Part shown: one piece after another, positions 7,537-16,537 of the stretch
How positions within the stretch are numbered: position 1 is the stretch's first letter
Layout: every line of letters starts with the position of its first letter
NCBI GenBank assembly: GCA_017455525.1
Contig: JAFTAP010000027.1
Coordinates: 1 to 64,000 of the forward strand
Direction: 5' to 3'
DNA length: 64,000 nt
Source of the DNA: Lachnospiraceae bacterium
GTDB lineage: Bacteria > Bacillota > Clostridia > Lachnospirales > Lachnospiraceae
Made by a program: the position numbers and the translations under genes
Notes under the pieces: generated by a model
Database searches by the model: none
Seen by the model: the letters and a program-made list of their open reading frames with translations, nothing else
Told to the model about the DNA's origin: nothing

Positions 7537-8520
7537 TCAAACCCTCTCAAACGGATACACTATCCCGAACTGCCTCCGTATCTCGTCCATCTGGCACATT
7601 ATCTGTATCGTCTGCGAATGAGGCATCTCAGGACACTCTGTCTTCCCTTCTTCTATAGCCTTGATGCAGGCTCTCACCTCATACTCATACCCTGTGATCT
7701 GCTCAGGCACATCGTAGCAAGCCCTAAGCTCCGGACCGTTCCTGTCGGGAGAATAAACCCTTATCTGCTCCGGGTTATTTATATTCTGTACCTCGATGAA
7801 GCCCTCCGTGCCGCAGATAAGCCCCATGCGGTTAGTAAGCGTATACATGGTGGTAAAAAGGCTTGCCATGCGGTCGTCCTGATACTCTATCATCACGGTA
7901 TCCTGACCATCCACGCCTGTATTCGTCTTAACGCACGAAGCCGATATCCTCCTGATGTCGTCTCCCCATACCATGCTTGCGAAGTTAAGCGTATACACCG
8001 TAAGGTCAAGCAGACAGCCGCCTGCAAGCTCCGGCTTCACCATTCTCTCATTCATGTCTATCTTATAGCCAAGATTAGCGGATATCGTACGCACTCTGCC
8101 TATATCGCCCCTCTCCACTATCTCTGTTATCATCTGTCTCGATGGCATATATCTCGTCCATATCGCCTCTGCAAGCAGGAGACCTTTCTTCTCCGAAAGC
8201 TCTATCATCTCCCTCGTCTGCTTCTCATTCACGGCAAAGGCCTTCTCGCAGAGCACATGCTTCCCCGCATTAAGAGCCGCTATCGTCCACTGATGATGAT
8301 GCGAATGAGGAACCGCCACATACACAAGCTCTACCTCAGGATCAGCAAGCATCTCATCATAGGAGCCGTAAGCCTTCTGAAATCCATACTTCTCCGCAAA
8401 GGCATTAGCTTTCCCGATATCCCTTGAGCCTATAGCATAGCTTTCGACCTCATCCATCTTAGCGATAGTCTCAGCCATTATCGCCGCTATTCCCCCAGCA
8501 CCTAAAATCGCCATCTTCAT
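7537..8520 (-). CDS. Gfo/Idh/MocA-family NAD(P)-dependent oxidoreductase
   Basis: The 327-residue protein has an N-terminal Rossmann fold (MKMAILGAGGIAAIMAE), 'VYVAVPHSHHHQW' and the active-site region 'GKHVLCEKAFAVN', where Ala replaces the usual Pro of EKP. A C-terminal alpha/beta sheet domain carries 'GGCLLDLTVYTLNF'. The closest subgroup by eye is the dihydrodiol/xylose dehydrogenase-like branch that oxidises sugars or cyclic alcohols. GGGGGAAG precedes the ATG. The neighbours do not define a pathway, and the substrate cannot be predicted. Confidence 0.85.
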   Translation of the reverse strand: MKMAILGAGGIAAIMAETIAKMDEVESYAIGSRDIGKANAFAEKYGFQKAYGSYDEMLADPEVELVYVAVPHSHHHQWTIAALNAGKHVLCEKAFAVNEKQTREMIELSEKKGLLLAEAIWTRYMPSRQMITEIVERGDIGRVRTISANLGYKIDMNERMVKPELAGGCLLDLTVYTLNFASMVWGDDIRRISASCVKTNTGVDGQDTVMIEYQDDRMASLFTTMYTLTNRMGLICGTEGFIEVQNINNPEQIRVYSPDRNGPELRACYDVPEQITGYEYEVRACIKAIEEGKTECPEMPHSQTIQIMCQMDEIRRQFGIVYPFERV

Positions 8521-8632
8521 GTCATCTTCCCCCTTTCTTATTAAGGAATAAACTCTATATATCCTCTGGCACCCAATTATCCGATCAAAGACCGAAAAAA
8601 TGCCATTGTCACGTTGAGGCTCCCCCGATCCA

Positions 8633-9676
8633 TCAATGTATCAGCCTCGAGATATCATGGAACATCACGTATATCATAAGGATCATAAGGAACGACATGC
8701 CTATCAGGTTTATGATCCCCTCGACCTTCTCATTGGGTTTACGCCTTGTCACAGCCTCGAATATGATAAATACGAGCTTCCCCCCGTCAAGAGCAGGGAA
8801 AGGAAGCAGATTCATAACCCCCAGATCGGCGGTAAGCAGGATCACCAATGACAGCATGTTAAGCCATACATAATAAGCCCCGCTGTCCTTCGAGCTGTCG
8901 TAGACATCGCCCACGACCTCTGCGACTCCCACAGGTCCCGATAAGTCATTTACCGTGAACTGTCCGCGAAAGAGCATCGCAAGGCTCTTTATCGTGACCT
9001 CCACCCAGTATCTGACCTCCGTAGCGGAGTATCTTATGACCTGAAGCGGATTCCCCTTGGTATACGCGTCAGGCCCTCTGAAGCCGAATAAGAACCTCTG
9101 GTCCTCCGTGGAAAATTTAGGAGTGACCGAAGCCCTGTATAGCTCTCCGTCCCGCTCGAATACTACATCCGCCCTCTTTCCCTCGTTGAACATAGTCCAG
9201 AGAGTGATGTCGCGGTATATCACGATTTTCTTATTATTTATCGAGACTATCTTATCTCCAGCCTGAAGCCCCGCCTCCTCTGCCGGATACCCCTCCATCA
9301 CGGAGTGCAGCACGGGCAGGTCGTAGCCAACGCTTCCTATGACTATGAGCGACAATAAAAATGCAAGCACGAAATTCATCAAAGGTCCCGCAAGCACCGT
9401 AGCAAATCTTGCCCCCACGGATGCCTTCCTGAAGGACTTCGGCGAGTCAGCCTCGTCCGGCTCGTCCCCCTCGAATATCGTGATGCCGCCGAAGGGCAGA
9501 AGCTTCAAGGAGTACAAGGTCTCGCCCTTTCTGAACCCGACTATCGTAGGTCCAAGTCCTATCGAGAACTCCTTGACTCCTATCCCGCTCATCTTGCCTA
9601 TGACGCAGTGCCCGCCCTCATGGACTATGACTATGACTGAAAATATTATTATAAATAAAAGAAGCTTGACTATCAT
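8633..9676 (-). CDS. rseP: RseP/SpoIVFB-type site-2 intramembrane metalloprotease
   Basis: The 347-residue membrane protease has the zinc motif HEGGH at residues 19-23, a central PDZ domain (about 120-200, 'GYPAEEAGLQAGDKIVSINN'), and the second zinc-ligand region 'NLLPFPALDGGKLVF' near residue 300, with flanking TM segments. It cuts membrane-bound regulators within the bilayer. In most Firmicutes it lies right after dxr, as here, and it belongs to the conserved uppS-cdsA-dxr-rseP run. Gly-Gly in HEGGH instead of the usual Leu/Phe-Gly is a mild variant. Confidence 0.93.
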   Translation of the reverse strand: MIVKLLLFIIIFSVIVIVHEGGHCVIGKMSGIGVKEFSIGLGPTIVGFRKGETLYSLKLLPFGGITIFEGDEPDEADSPKSFRKASVGARFATVLAGPLMNFVLAFLLSLIVIGSVGYDLPVLHSVMEGYPAEEAGLQAGDKIVSINNKKIVIYRDITLWTMFNEGKRADVVFERDGELYRASVTPKFSTEDQRFLFGFRGPDAYTKGNPLQVIRYSATEVRYWVEVTIKSLAMLFRGQFTVNDLSGPVGVAEVVGDVYDSSKDSGAYYVWLNMLSLVILLTADLGVMNLLPFPALDGGKLVFIIFEAVTRRKPNEKVEGIINLIGMSFLMILMIYVMFHDISRLIH

Positions 9677-9731
9677 ATATCCGTACTATACTCCGTAAAT
9701 AAACCCCATGCCGGCGATGCCAGCTCCGCGC

Positions 9732-10877
9732 TTACTGTGCTTCCGCTATCCGTCCCAGCGTCTCACGCTCCGTGTCGAATATCTCCGCAACCGAGGGATC
9801 ATCTATATAAGTTCCCTCCGACATAGCATCCTCTATAATATCATATATATCAAGAAAACGTATCTCGTCCTTTAAGAAGCGCCTCACCGCCGCCTCGTTC
9901 GCCGCATTGAATATGGTAGGCATATTGCCACCCCGCTCTGCAGCCTTGATCGCAAGAGAAAGCCCCCTGAAGGTATCCGTATCAGGCTTCTCAAAGGTAA
10001 GTGAAGCCGCCTCGAAAAGATCAAGCCTCTTCCCGCCAAGATAAACCCTTGCCGGATAGAATAGAGCATACTGTATCGGTATATGCATATCAGGCACTCC
10101 AAGCTGCGCTATTACAGCCCCGTCCCTGTACTGCACAGCTGAATGGACTATGCTCTGCGGATGCACGTAAACCCCGATATCCTTGACGGGCACATCAAAG
10201 AGCCAGTGCGCCTCCATTATCTCAAGTCCCTTATTCACGAGCGTAGAGCTGTCTATCGTAACCTTGGGTCCCATGTCCCAGTTAGGATGCCTCAAGGCTT
10301 CCTCCGCCGTCATCCCCTCAAGCTCCGTCCTGCTCTTCCCTCTGAAGGGTCCGCCTGACGCTGTGAGGATGATCTTCTCTATCTCATCATGCCCGCCTGA
10401 GCGAAGCGACTGGAATATGGCAGAATGCTCCGAATCCACAGGAAGGATCTTAACTCCCTTCTTCAAAGCCAGAGGCATTATGATATGCCCCGCGCATACG
10501 AGCGTCTCCTTATTGGCAAGCGCTATATCATGCCCCGCCTCTATCGCAGCTATGGTTGGCCTTATGCCTATCATGCCGACCATAGCGCCTACCACTATAT
10601 CCGCATCGGGAAACGAAGCCAGAGAAATAAGACCATCCATGCCCGATAGCACCTTGCATCCCGTATCTGAAACCCGCGCCTTAAGATCTTCCGCCGCCGT
10701 CTCGTCATAAAGCACGGCGACCTTCGGCTTAAACTCCCTTATCTGCGCCTCGATAGCCTTGACATTTTTCCCCGCTGCCACGCCTATAACCGAGAGTGCG
10801 TTCTTATTCCCCCTCACGATATCAAGCGTCTGCGTGCCTATGGAGCCTGTAGAACCCAGTATTACTATATTCTTCAT
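9732..10877 (-). CDS. dxr: 1-deoxy-D-xylulose 5-phosphate reductoisomerase
   Basis: Second enzyme of the MEP isoprenoid pathway, converting DXP to MEP with NADPH. The 381-residue protein shows the dinucleotide motif 'ILGSTGSIGTQTLDIV', 'ALANKETLVCAG', the metal- and substrate-binding 'PVDSEHSAIFQ', 'LTASGGPFRG' and 'HPNWDMGPKVTIDSSTLVNKGLE'. I start it at the second ATG (MKNIVILG) because AAGG lies seven bases ahead of it and only one base ahead of the first ATG, which would add Met-Asp. cdsA ends just before it, so the two are cotranscribed. Full-length and intact. Confidence 0.95.
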   Translation of the reverse strand: MKNIVILGSTGSIGTQTLDIVRGNKNALSVIGVAAGKNVKAIEAQIREFKPKVAVLYDETAAEDLKARVSDTGCKVLSGMDGLISLASFPDADIVVGAMVGMIGIRPTIAAIEAGHDIALANKETLVCAGHIIMPLALKKGVKILPVDSEHSAIFQSLRSGGHDEIEKIILTASGGPFRGKSRTELEGMTAEEALRHPNWDMGPKVTIDSSTLVNKGLEIMEAHWLFDVPVKDIGVYVHPQSIVHSAVQYRDGAVIAQLGVPDMHIPIQYALFYPARVYLGGKRLDLFEAASLTFEKPDTDTFRGLSLAIKAAERGGNMPTIFNAANEAAVRRFLKDEIRFLDIYDIIEDAMSEGTYIDDPSVAEIFDTERETLGRIAEAQ

Positions 10878-10886
10878 ATCCATGCC

Positions 10887-11699
10887 TTAAATAAAAACCT
10901 CTGACAGAATAAAAACTATCGGAGCAGTTATTATCACGGAATCAAACCTGTCGAGTATCCCGCCATGCCCCGGTATCAGCTTCCCGTAATCCTTTATATC
11001 ATGATTCCTCTTGATAGCGCTTGCCGTAAGGTCTCCGAACTGTGAGATCACCGCTCCTATACCGCTTATCACGGCGCTTATCCACGCCGCATCGCCGAGG
11101 TCTATGATGACCCCATAGAGCAGACCGACTAAAGCAGAGCCTATGATGCCACCTATCGCCCCCTCGACGCTCTTTTTGGGACTGAGCTCAGGCGTGAGCT
11201 TATGCTTCCCAAGCAGCATCCCCGATAAATAGGCGCAGGTATCGCATATCCACGAAGCTATGAAGATAAGCCATACGAGCTTCAGCCCCTGCTCCGCCAT
11301 ACGGGTGAGATATACGAATGAAAGCATCACGCCTACATAGATAACCCCGAAGAAAACCTGCATCATCTTGGATGTGGGATATTTCGGGAACTGAAGCACA
11401 TAAGCTATCATCAGGGCTATCAGCAATATTACGAGCACGTAGAAAGCCCAGATAAGCCGTCCGATAAGCAGGACACCATAAATCACAGCTATCCCCGCGT
11501 ATCCCAAAGCCTCAAGAATATCAGGCTTCATATTTTCCCTGTCAGCCGGTTTGCGCATCGCTCTCAAGAACTCATAAAAGCCCACAAGTGATGCAGCGAG
11601 CATAAGTGCCCACAGATAATAACCGCCAAAAAAAAGTGCCGTACCAAGTACGACAACAAGCACGATAGCGCTAAGCGCCCTGGTCCTAAATCCCGCCAT
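10887..11699 (-). CDS. cdsA: Phosphatidate cytidylyltransferase (CDP-diglyceride synthase)
   Basis: The 270-residue multi-TM protein ends with the CdsA signature 'SAIKRNHDIKDYGKLIPGHGGILDRFDS' region and has 'ASWICDTCAYLSGMLLGKHKL...SPKKSVEGAIGG', the conserved catalytic and Mg-binding segment. It makes CDP-diacylglycerol for phospholipid synthesis in the membrane. Its start overlaps the end of uppS by 14 bases, indicating tight operon structure. Length is typical. Confidence 0.95.
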   Translation of the reverse strand: MAGFRTRALSAIVLVVVLGTALFFGGYYLWALMLAASLVGFYEFLRAMRKPADRENMKPDILEALGYAGIAVIYGVLLIGRLIWAFYVLVILLIALMIAYVLQFPKYPTSKMMQVFFGVIYVGVMLSFVYLTRMAEQGLKLVWLIFIASWICDTCAYLSGMLLGKHKLTPELSPKKSVEGAIGGIIGSALVGLLYGVIIDLGDAAWISAVISGIGAVISQFGDLTASAIKRNHDIKDYGKLIPGHGGILDRFDSVIITAPIVFILSEVFI

Positions 11700-12456
11700 A
11701 TCTCCTGTTCCTTGAAGCGTAAGCCTCGCAAGCCTTTATAAGCTCTGCCCTGTCAAAATCAGGCCACGCCGTATCAGTAAAGTAAAACTCCGTATATGCC
11801 ATCTGCCACAGCAGATAGTTGGAAAGCCTCTGCTCTCCCGATGTCCTTATCATAAGATCAGGATCCGGTATGTCCCTAGTATCAAGATAACCGCTGATCA
11901 GATCCTCCGTAATCCCGGAAGGCTCTATAGCGCCGCTCTTTGCATCCTCCGCTATACGTGCGACCGCCCGCCTTATCTCATCCCGGCTTCCGTAATTCAC
12001 GCATATCTGCAATGAAAGCCCGGTAAGACTGCTCGTGAATTCCTCTAATTCCTTCATGGAATCACGAAGCTTCGGCGTGAACCTCGACAGATCTCCTATA
12101 AACCGTACACGCATGTTGTTCTTCGGAGCGGTCTTGAAGGTGCTCTTGATATAGCTTCCAAAAAGCCTCATGAGAGTCGATACCTCGTCGTCAGGCCTCG
12201 ACCAGTTCTCGGTAGAGAATGCGTAGACCGTGAGGTATTTTATCCCTATATCCCACGCCTCCCTGCATATGGTCTCGACATTCTCCGCTCCCACCTTATG
12301 CCCGTAGGTACGGGGCATGCCCTTCTTCTTAGCCCATCTGCCGTTCCCGTCAAGGATTATGGCTACATGACAAGGGATGGCTTCCCTCGGGATATCCTTA
12401 ATCCCCTCACCGTCCGTGCCGTAAGCGGATACGGAAACAGCGTCCGTCTCAGTCAT
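11686..12456 (-). CDS. uppS: Undecaprenyl diphosphate synthase
   Basis: Cis-prenyltransferase that makes the C55 lipid carrier for cell wall synthesis. The 256-residue protein has 'HVAIILDGNGRWAKKKGMPRTYGHKVG' with the catalytic Asp, and the C-terminal 'PDLMIRTSGEQRLSNYLLWQMAYTEFYFTD..WPDF' that binds isopentenyl diphosphate. It carries about 26 extra residues at the N-terminus (MTETDAVSVSAYGTDGEG). The ATG overlaps the frr stop (ATGA), so translation is coupled. Confidence 0.95.
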   Translation of the reverse strand: MTETDAVSVSAYGTDGEGIKDIPREAIPCHVAIILDGNGRWAKKKGMPRTYGHKVGAENVETICREAWDIGIKYLTVYAFSTENWSRPDDEVSTLMRLFGSYIKSTFKTAPKNNMRVRFIGDLSRFTPKLRDSMKELEEFTSSLTGLSLQICVNYGSRDEIRRAVARIAEDAKSGAIEPSGITEDLISGYLDTRDIPDPDLMIRTSGEQRLSNYLLWQMAYTEFYFTDTAWPDFDRAELIKACEAYASRNRRYGGI

Positions 12457-13007
12457 ACGGTCATTATTTCCTTCTCTTTATTAGAAGCCGCCTCATCGAC
12501 CTTCTTGATATATTTATCCGTAAGCTTCTGAAGCTGATCCTGAAGATCCTTCACGGAATCCTCAGACATATCCTCGGTCTTCGTAAGCTTCTTTACTTCA
12601 TCATTTCCGTCGCGCCTTATATTCCTGACCGCGACCTTGCACTCCTCCGCTTTCCTCTTTACATCCTTGGAAAGCTCTTTTCTTCTCTCCTCGGTAAGCT
12701 CGGGGAATACAAGCCTTATGGAAGATCCGTCGTTTCCGGGGTTGATGCCTATGTCAGAGGTCTCTATAGCCTTTATTATCTCCTTTATCATGCTCTTATC
12801 CCAAGGGGTTATCGTTATGATACGGGCCTCAGGAATAGCTATATTACCTACCTGTGCCACAGGAGTAGGGGTTCCGTAGTAATCAACCTTTATCCTGTCG
12901 AGTATATGCGGATTGGCCCTTCCTGCCCTTATTGCCGCATACTCCGATCCCAGATTGTCAAGCGACTTCTGCATCTTGCTCTCGTATTTGCTTAACCTTT
13001 CATCCAT
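12453..13007 (-). CDS. frr: Ribosome recycling factor
   Basis: The 184-residue protein has the three-helix-bundle sequence of RRF: 'KMQKSLDNLGSEYAAIRAGRANPHILDRIKVDYYGTPTPVAQVGNI' at the N-terminal end and 'KDLQDQLQKLTDKYIKKVDEAASNKEKEIM' at the C-terminus. With EF-G it splits post-termination ribosomes. Length is normal. AAAGGGGG stands before the ATG. It sits between pyrH and uppS as in most Firmicutes. Confidence 0.96.
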   Translation of the reverse strand: MDERLSKYESKMQKSLDNLGSEYAAIRAGRANPHILDRIKVDYYGTPTPVAQVGNIAIPEARIITITPWDKSMIKEIIKAIETSDIGINPGNDGSSIRLVFPELTEERRKELSKDVKRKAEECKVAVRNIRRDGNDEVKKLTKTEDMSEDSVKDLQDQLQKLTDKYIKKVDEAASNKEKEIMTV

Positions 13008-13045
13008 TTCGTAACCCCCTTTGCTTTGTTACCCGAATTTATTTT

Positions 13046-13744
13046 TCAGACCGTGATCCTCGTACCTATCTTCTCCTCATTTGCAGCCCTTACTATGCTG
13101 TCCTGCTCATATAATCCGAATACTATCATCGGTACTCTGTTCTCTAAAGCCATCATGGATGCAGTGAGGTCTATCACCTGCAATTTCTTCTCCACGACCT
13201 CGTCTATGGAAAGCTCGTCATACTTCTTCGCATCGGGATTGACCTTCGGATCGCTGTCGTAGACACCGTCAACTGCCTTGGCAAGAAGTATCACGTCAGC
13301 CTCTGTCTCTACCGCCCGAAGCAGCACTCCCGTATCGGTTGAGAAGTACGGATGCCCTGTTCCTCCCGCGAAGAATACAACCATTCCCTTCGAGAAGTAT
13401 TTATTCGCCCTGTCCTTAGAGAAAAGTTTCGTCATAGAGCCTACCTCAAACGGCGTCAGCACGCTAGTCATCATGCCCTCCGTCCTGAATATCTCGGAGA
13501 CATAGATGCAGTTCATGACGGTAGCGAGCATCCCTATCTGGTCAGCCTTCGTCCGGTCAATGCTCTCGGACGACCTGCCTCTCCAGAAGTTTCCGCCGCC
13601 TATGACTATGCCGACCTCAGTTCCTTTATCCACAAGGCTCTTAACCTGTGCGGCTACCCTCTTTACCGTAGGCTCGTCAAAGCCGGTCTTCTTATCCCCT
13701 GCTAATGCCTCGCCTGATAATTTAAGCAGTATGCGTTTAGCCAT
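13046..13744 (-). CDS. pyrH: UMP kinase
   Basis: The 232-residue amino acid kinase-fold protein shows 'LLKLSGEALAGD', 'VIGGGNFWRGR', and 'VFFAGGTGHPYFSTDTGVLLRAVETEADVILLAKAVDGVYDSDPK', all diagnostic for bacterial UMP kinase. It phosphorylates UMP to UDP and is usually a GTP-activated, UTP-inhibited hexamer. A GGAGCGAGGAG site precedes the ATG. It leads into frr after 38 bases, so the pair is probably one transcript. Confidence 0.96.
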   Translation of the reverse strand: MAKRILLKLSGEALAGDKKTGFDEPTVKRVAAQVKSLVDKGTEVGIVIGGGNFWRGRSSESIDRTKADQIGMLATVMNCIYVSEIFRTEGMMTSVLTPFEVGSMTKLFSKDRANKYFSKGMVVFFAGGTGHPYFSTDTGVLLRAVETEADVILLAKAVDGVYDSDPKVNPDAKKYDELSIDEVVEKKLQVIDLTASMMALENRVPMIVFGLYEQDSIVRAANEEKIGTRITV

Positions 13745-13807
13745 AACTCCTCGCTCCTTAAAGTCTCGGATTATCTAAACAGCTCACAATCCGCAATGAT
13801 TACTGAT

Positions 13808-15535
13808 CTATGCCTCCTTCAGATCCTGGAAGAAGGATGTCGGGCTAACGTCCGCATAGCACTGCGAGCAGTGACCCTCTATGACAGCTCCGTTATTTAT
13901 CTGCACGGACTTAGACTTGATATCGCCCATGACGATAGCGGATGTATCAAGGATAACGGGACCATGCACGTCTATGTCGCCCTTTACCGCACCCGCTATG
14001 ACAGCGGATGTGCCCGTTACATTGCCGAGTATGACTGATGCCTGTCCTATCTTCACGGGGCCCGTGCTGTTCACCTCGCCCATGATCTTAGCGGAATCAG
14101 CGAATATCTCGCCCGCCTTGGAATTGCCGTTTATAGTGCCCGATATAGTGAGCTTGCCCTTTATGGCGATGTTGCCCTGTATCGCTCCTATGACCTCAAG
14201 AGACCCTTCGGATGTCACGTCTCCGCGTATCGTCATGCCCTGCGTGATGACGGATGACTCATCCGTAGCAGGTCCGTCCTCGATGTCAAAATCATTCACG
14301 TCGCTCATTTTCACATTCTCCTCTAATATTGATGTATCCATCGTGCTGCTCTCCTCCGTATTATCTGCCGGCATAGCTGCCGGTGCCGCTGCTGTTTCTG
14401 TAGTCTCTGCCGGTATTTCCTCCTCGTCAGTCTGGAAAGCTATGGGCGCAGGCTCTTCTTCCTCTTCTGCTGCCGCCATGTCTTCAGACATTGTAGCTTC
14501 AGGTATCGTAACCTCTGGTATTTCGACTTCTGCTGCTGCGGCTTCAAGCTGCAAATCAGGCTCTATCGTGACCTCCTCGACCTGCATCTCAGGCTCAGGC
14601 TCTGCCGGTATGTCGTCATGCTTTATCTCAGGCACAGGCTGAGGCTCCTCTGCGGGAGCTTCCTCTATGACAGGCTCCGGCTCTGCCGCCACCACCGGCT
14701 CACGCTCTATCACAGGCTCCGGTATAGGCTCTATTACCGACTCCGGTTCGGGCATGGCCTCGATCACCGGCTCAGGCTCTATGACCGGCTCTGCCGCCAC
14801 TACGGGTTCCGGCTCTATAACTGGCTCCGGTGTAGACTCTACTACCGGCTCCGGTTCGGGCATAGCCTCGATCACTGGCTCAGGCTCTACTACAGGTCCT
14901 GCCGCAACTACGGGTTCCGGCTCTATAACCGGCTCCGGTGTAGGCTCTACTACCGGCTCAGGCTCGGGCATGGTCTCGATCACCGGCTCAGGCTCTATGA
15001 CCGGCTCTGCTACAGGCTCAGGTATAGGCTCGGTCGCCGGCTCCAGACCAAGCTCAGGCATGGCTTCAAGCCCCGCCATCATCTCCTCCAGATTTATCTC
15101 AGGCTCCGCCTGTATTTCCGGTATCTCCTCTACCTCAGGAGCATCCGCACTCATGCCGAAGCTCACGTCGTCAAAACTCTCGGCTGGGATCTCCGCAGCC
15201 TGGAAGTCTTTATTCAGGTCTAATGCGGAGAAATCCTCGGGAAGCTCCGCAGATATGCCCTGCGCTCCCGTGCTGATCCCTGCGTCCTCCGCAAGCACGT
15301 CCTCACCGCTTCGCTCTTCCAGATCCATGAAGGACAGCTGCTCTAAGTCGATAGCGTCCGGCTCAAAATCAGCCAGATCAGCCATCTTAGAGCCTGACGC
15401 AGCCCGGTTCGCTCCGTCGATCAGATCCTGCGCGAAAGCATCCTTTCTCTTCCCGGAGGAAGCGCCGCCTCCCTCAGCCGCAAGCTCATCCACCGCCTGC
15501 GAGAGGTCTTCCTTAAAATCCTTGAAAAATCCCAT
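13808..15535 (-). CDS. Bactofilin (polymer-forming cytoskeletal protein) with long acidic Glu/Pro repeat region
   Basis: The C-terminal 150 residues (from about 425) form a right-handed beta-helix bactofilin domain, '[34 protein letters not shown]', with repeated GxI/GxV turns. The N-terminal 150 residues are acidic and start [19 protein letters not shown]. Between them, about residues 155-315, lies a low-complexity block of repeats such as [15 protein letters not shown]. Bactofilins polymerise without nucleotide and organise cell shape, stalks or wall synthases. Typical ones are 100-200 residues, so 575 is unusually long. A polysaccharide deacetylase gene lies just upstream. AGGAGGA precedes the ATG. 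The repeats make a spurious open frame on the opposite strand. Confidence 0.85.
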   Translation of the reverse strand: MGFFKDFKEDLSQAVDELAAEGGGASSGKRKDAFAQDLIDGANRAASGSKMADLADFEPDAIDLEQLSFMDLEERSGEDVLAEDAGISTGAQGISAELPEDFSALDLNKDFQAAEIPAESFDDVSFGMSADAPEVEEIPEIQAEPEINLEEMMAGLEAMPELGLEPATEPIPEPVAEPVIEPEPVIETMPEPEPVVEPTPEPVIEPEPVVAAGPVVEPEPVIEAMPEPEPVVESTPEPVIEPEPVVAAEPVIEPEPVIEAMPEPESVIEPIPEPVIEREPVVAAEPEPVIEEAPAEEPQPVPEIKHDDIPAEPEPEMQVEEVTIEPDLQLEAAAAEVEIPEVTIPEATMSEDMAAAEEEEEPAPIAFQTDEEEIPAETTETAAAPAAMPADNTEESSTMDTSILEENVKMSDVNDFDIEDGPATDESSVITQGMTIRGDVTSEGSLEVIGAIQGNIAIKGKLTISGTINGNSKAGEIFADSAKIMGEVNSTGPVKIGQASVILGNVTGTSAVIAGAVKGDIDVHGPVILDTSAIVMGDIKSKSVQINNGAVIEGHCSQCYADVSPTSFFQDLKEA

Positions 15536-15643
15536 CTAGTTCCTCCTACTTCATAAATCTTTTATTTCCCGGCATAACCGTATAAACCGTAATCTCCTGC
15601 GTCAGAACAGCCGTCCGCGCGACACCGTCCTTCATACCGTAGG

Positions 15644-16537
15644 TCAGTATGCGACCTGCTGTATGACCGGCGTGTTCTCATCTATCACGCAGAACCTCAC
15701 ATCCCGCGCCAGAAGCCCCTCGACTATCTCCGGCAGCGCATCCACGGTGCTGTCGTGATTGTCTGAGTCATGCAGAAGTATGATTGCGGACCGGTACTCG
15801 TTTATATTCTCCAGGACTCCTGATATGATAGCGTCCTTCGGATACGACTTGCCGGTCCTGTCCCCGGGGTATATATTCCAGTCGTAGTACTCATAGCCCC
15901 TCTCGTGGAGTATGTCAGCGAAATCACTCATGGGCTGCCTGCTCACGGTATTGCCGCTGCCGCCGGGGAAACGGTATAGCTTCGTGTCCACACCTGTTTC
16001 ATTATAGATTAGCGAATGTATTTTATCAAGGTCGGTTTCAAAAGCTTCCTTGGAAGCGTACAATTCCGTGTACTTATGCGAATAAGAGTGCATCCCTATA
16101 GCATTCCCCTCATCGACTATCCGCTTATAGAGCGGCCGAAGCCCCGGATTCTCGGATGCAGGTCCGTTCACGAAGAAGGTCGCATGGACATTATGCCTCT
16201 TTAATATGTCAAGTATCTCACCCGTATTGGAGCTTGGCCCATCGTCAAAGGTAAGATAAACCCTTATCGCATTCTCCTCCGCCGCTGCCTGGAGAGCCTC
16301 CGCGCTCGATCCGAAGGTCACTACGTTTCCCGCATTCCCGCCTGACCGTCCCACGATGTAGTTATTCGATACTACGGTCTGCTCCACATAGCTGTTCAAA
16401 GAAACGCTCTTAAGCCTATGATTTATGTCAACTACTCCGACTAAGGTTATGACAGAGAGCACTATGGCGACGACCGACAGTATGACAGGGAGCGCGACGA
16501 GCAGCCTTTTGATGAATCCTACGTTGTCATCCCGCAT
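15644..16537 (-). CDS. Membrane-anchored polysaccharide deacetylase (NodB domain)
   Basis: The 297-residue protein has a short cytoplasmic start, one TM segment (about residues 10-35), a linker, and a NodB/CE4 domain. Motifs are 'VYLTFDDGPSSNTGEIL' (catalytic Asp pair), 'HSYSHKYTEL' (metal His), 'RFPGGSGN' and 'ILLHDSDNH'. It probably removes acetyl groups from peptidoglycan or another wall polymer outside the cell. Its start overlaps the end of the histidine kinase gene by 11 bases. The bactofilin lies downstream, which suggests a cell-envelope theme. Confidence 0.88.
   Translation of the reverse strand: MRDDNVGFIKRLLVALPVILSVVAIVLSVITLVGVVDINHRLKSVSLNSYVEQTVVSNNYIVGRSGGNAGNVVTFGSSAEALQAAAEENAIRVYLTFDDGPSSNTGEILDILKRHNVHATFFVNGPASENPGLRPLYKRIVDEGNAIGMHSYSHKYTELYASKEAFETDLDKIHSLIYNETGVDTKLYRFPGGSGNTVSRQPMSDFADILHERGYEYYDWNIYPGDRTGKSYPKDAIISGVLENINEYRSAIILLHDSDNHDSTVDALPEIVEGLLARDVRFCVIDENTPVIQQVAY

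Noticed and set aside
14667..15539. Long plus-strand frame of about 290 codons with Gly/Ser/Thr repeats
   Set aside because: It is the exact antisense of the bactofilin Glu/Pro repeat region; repeats with few codons leave the opposite strand open. No binding site and implausible composition.
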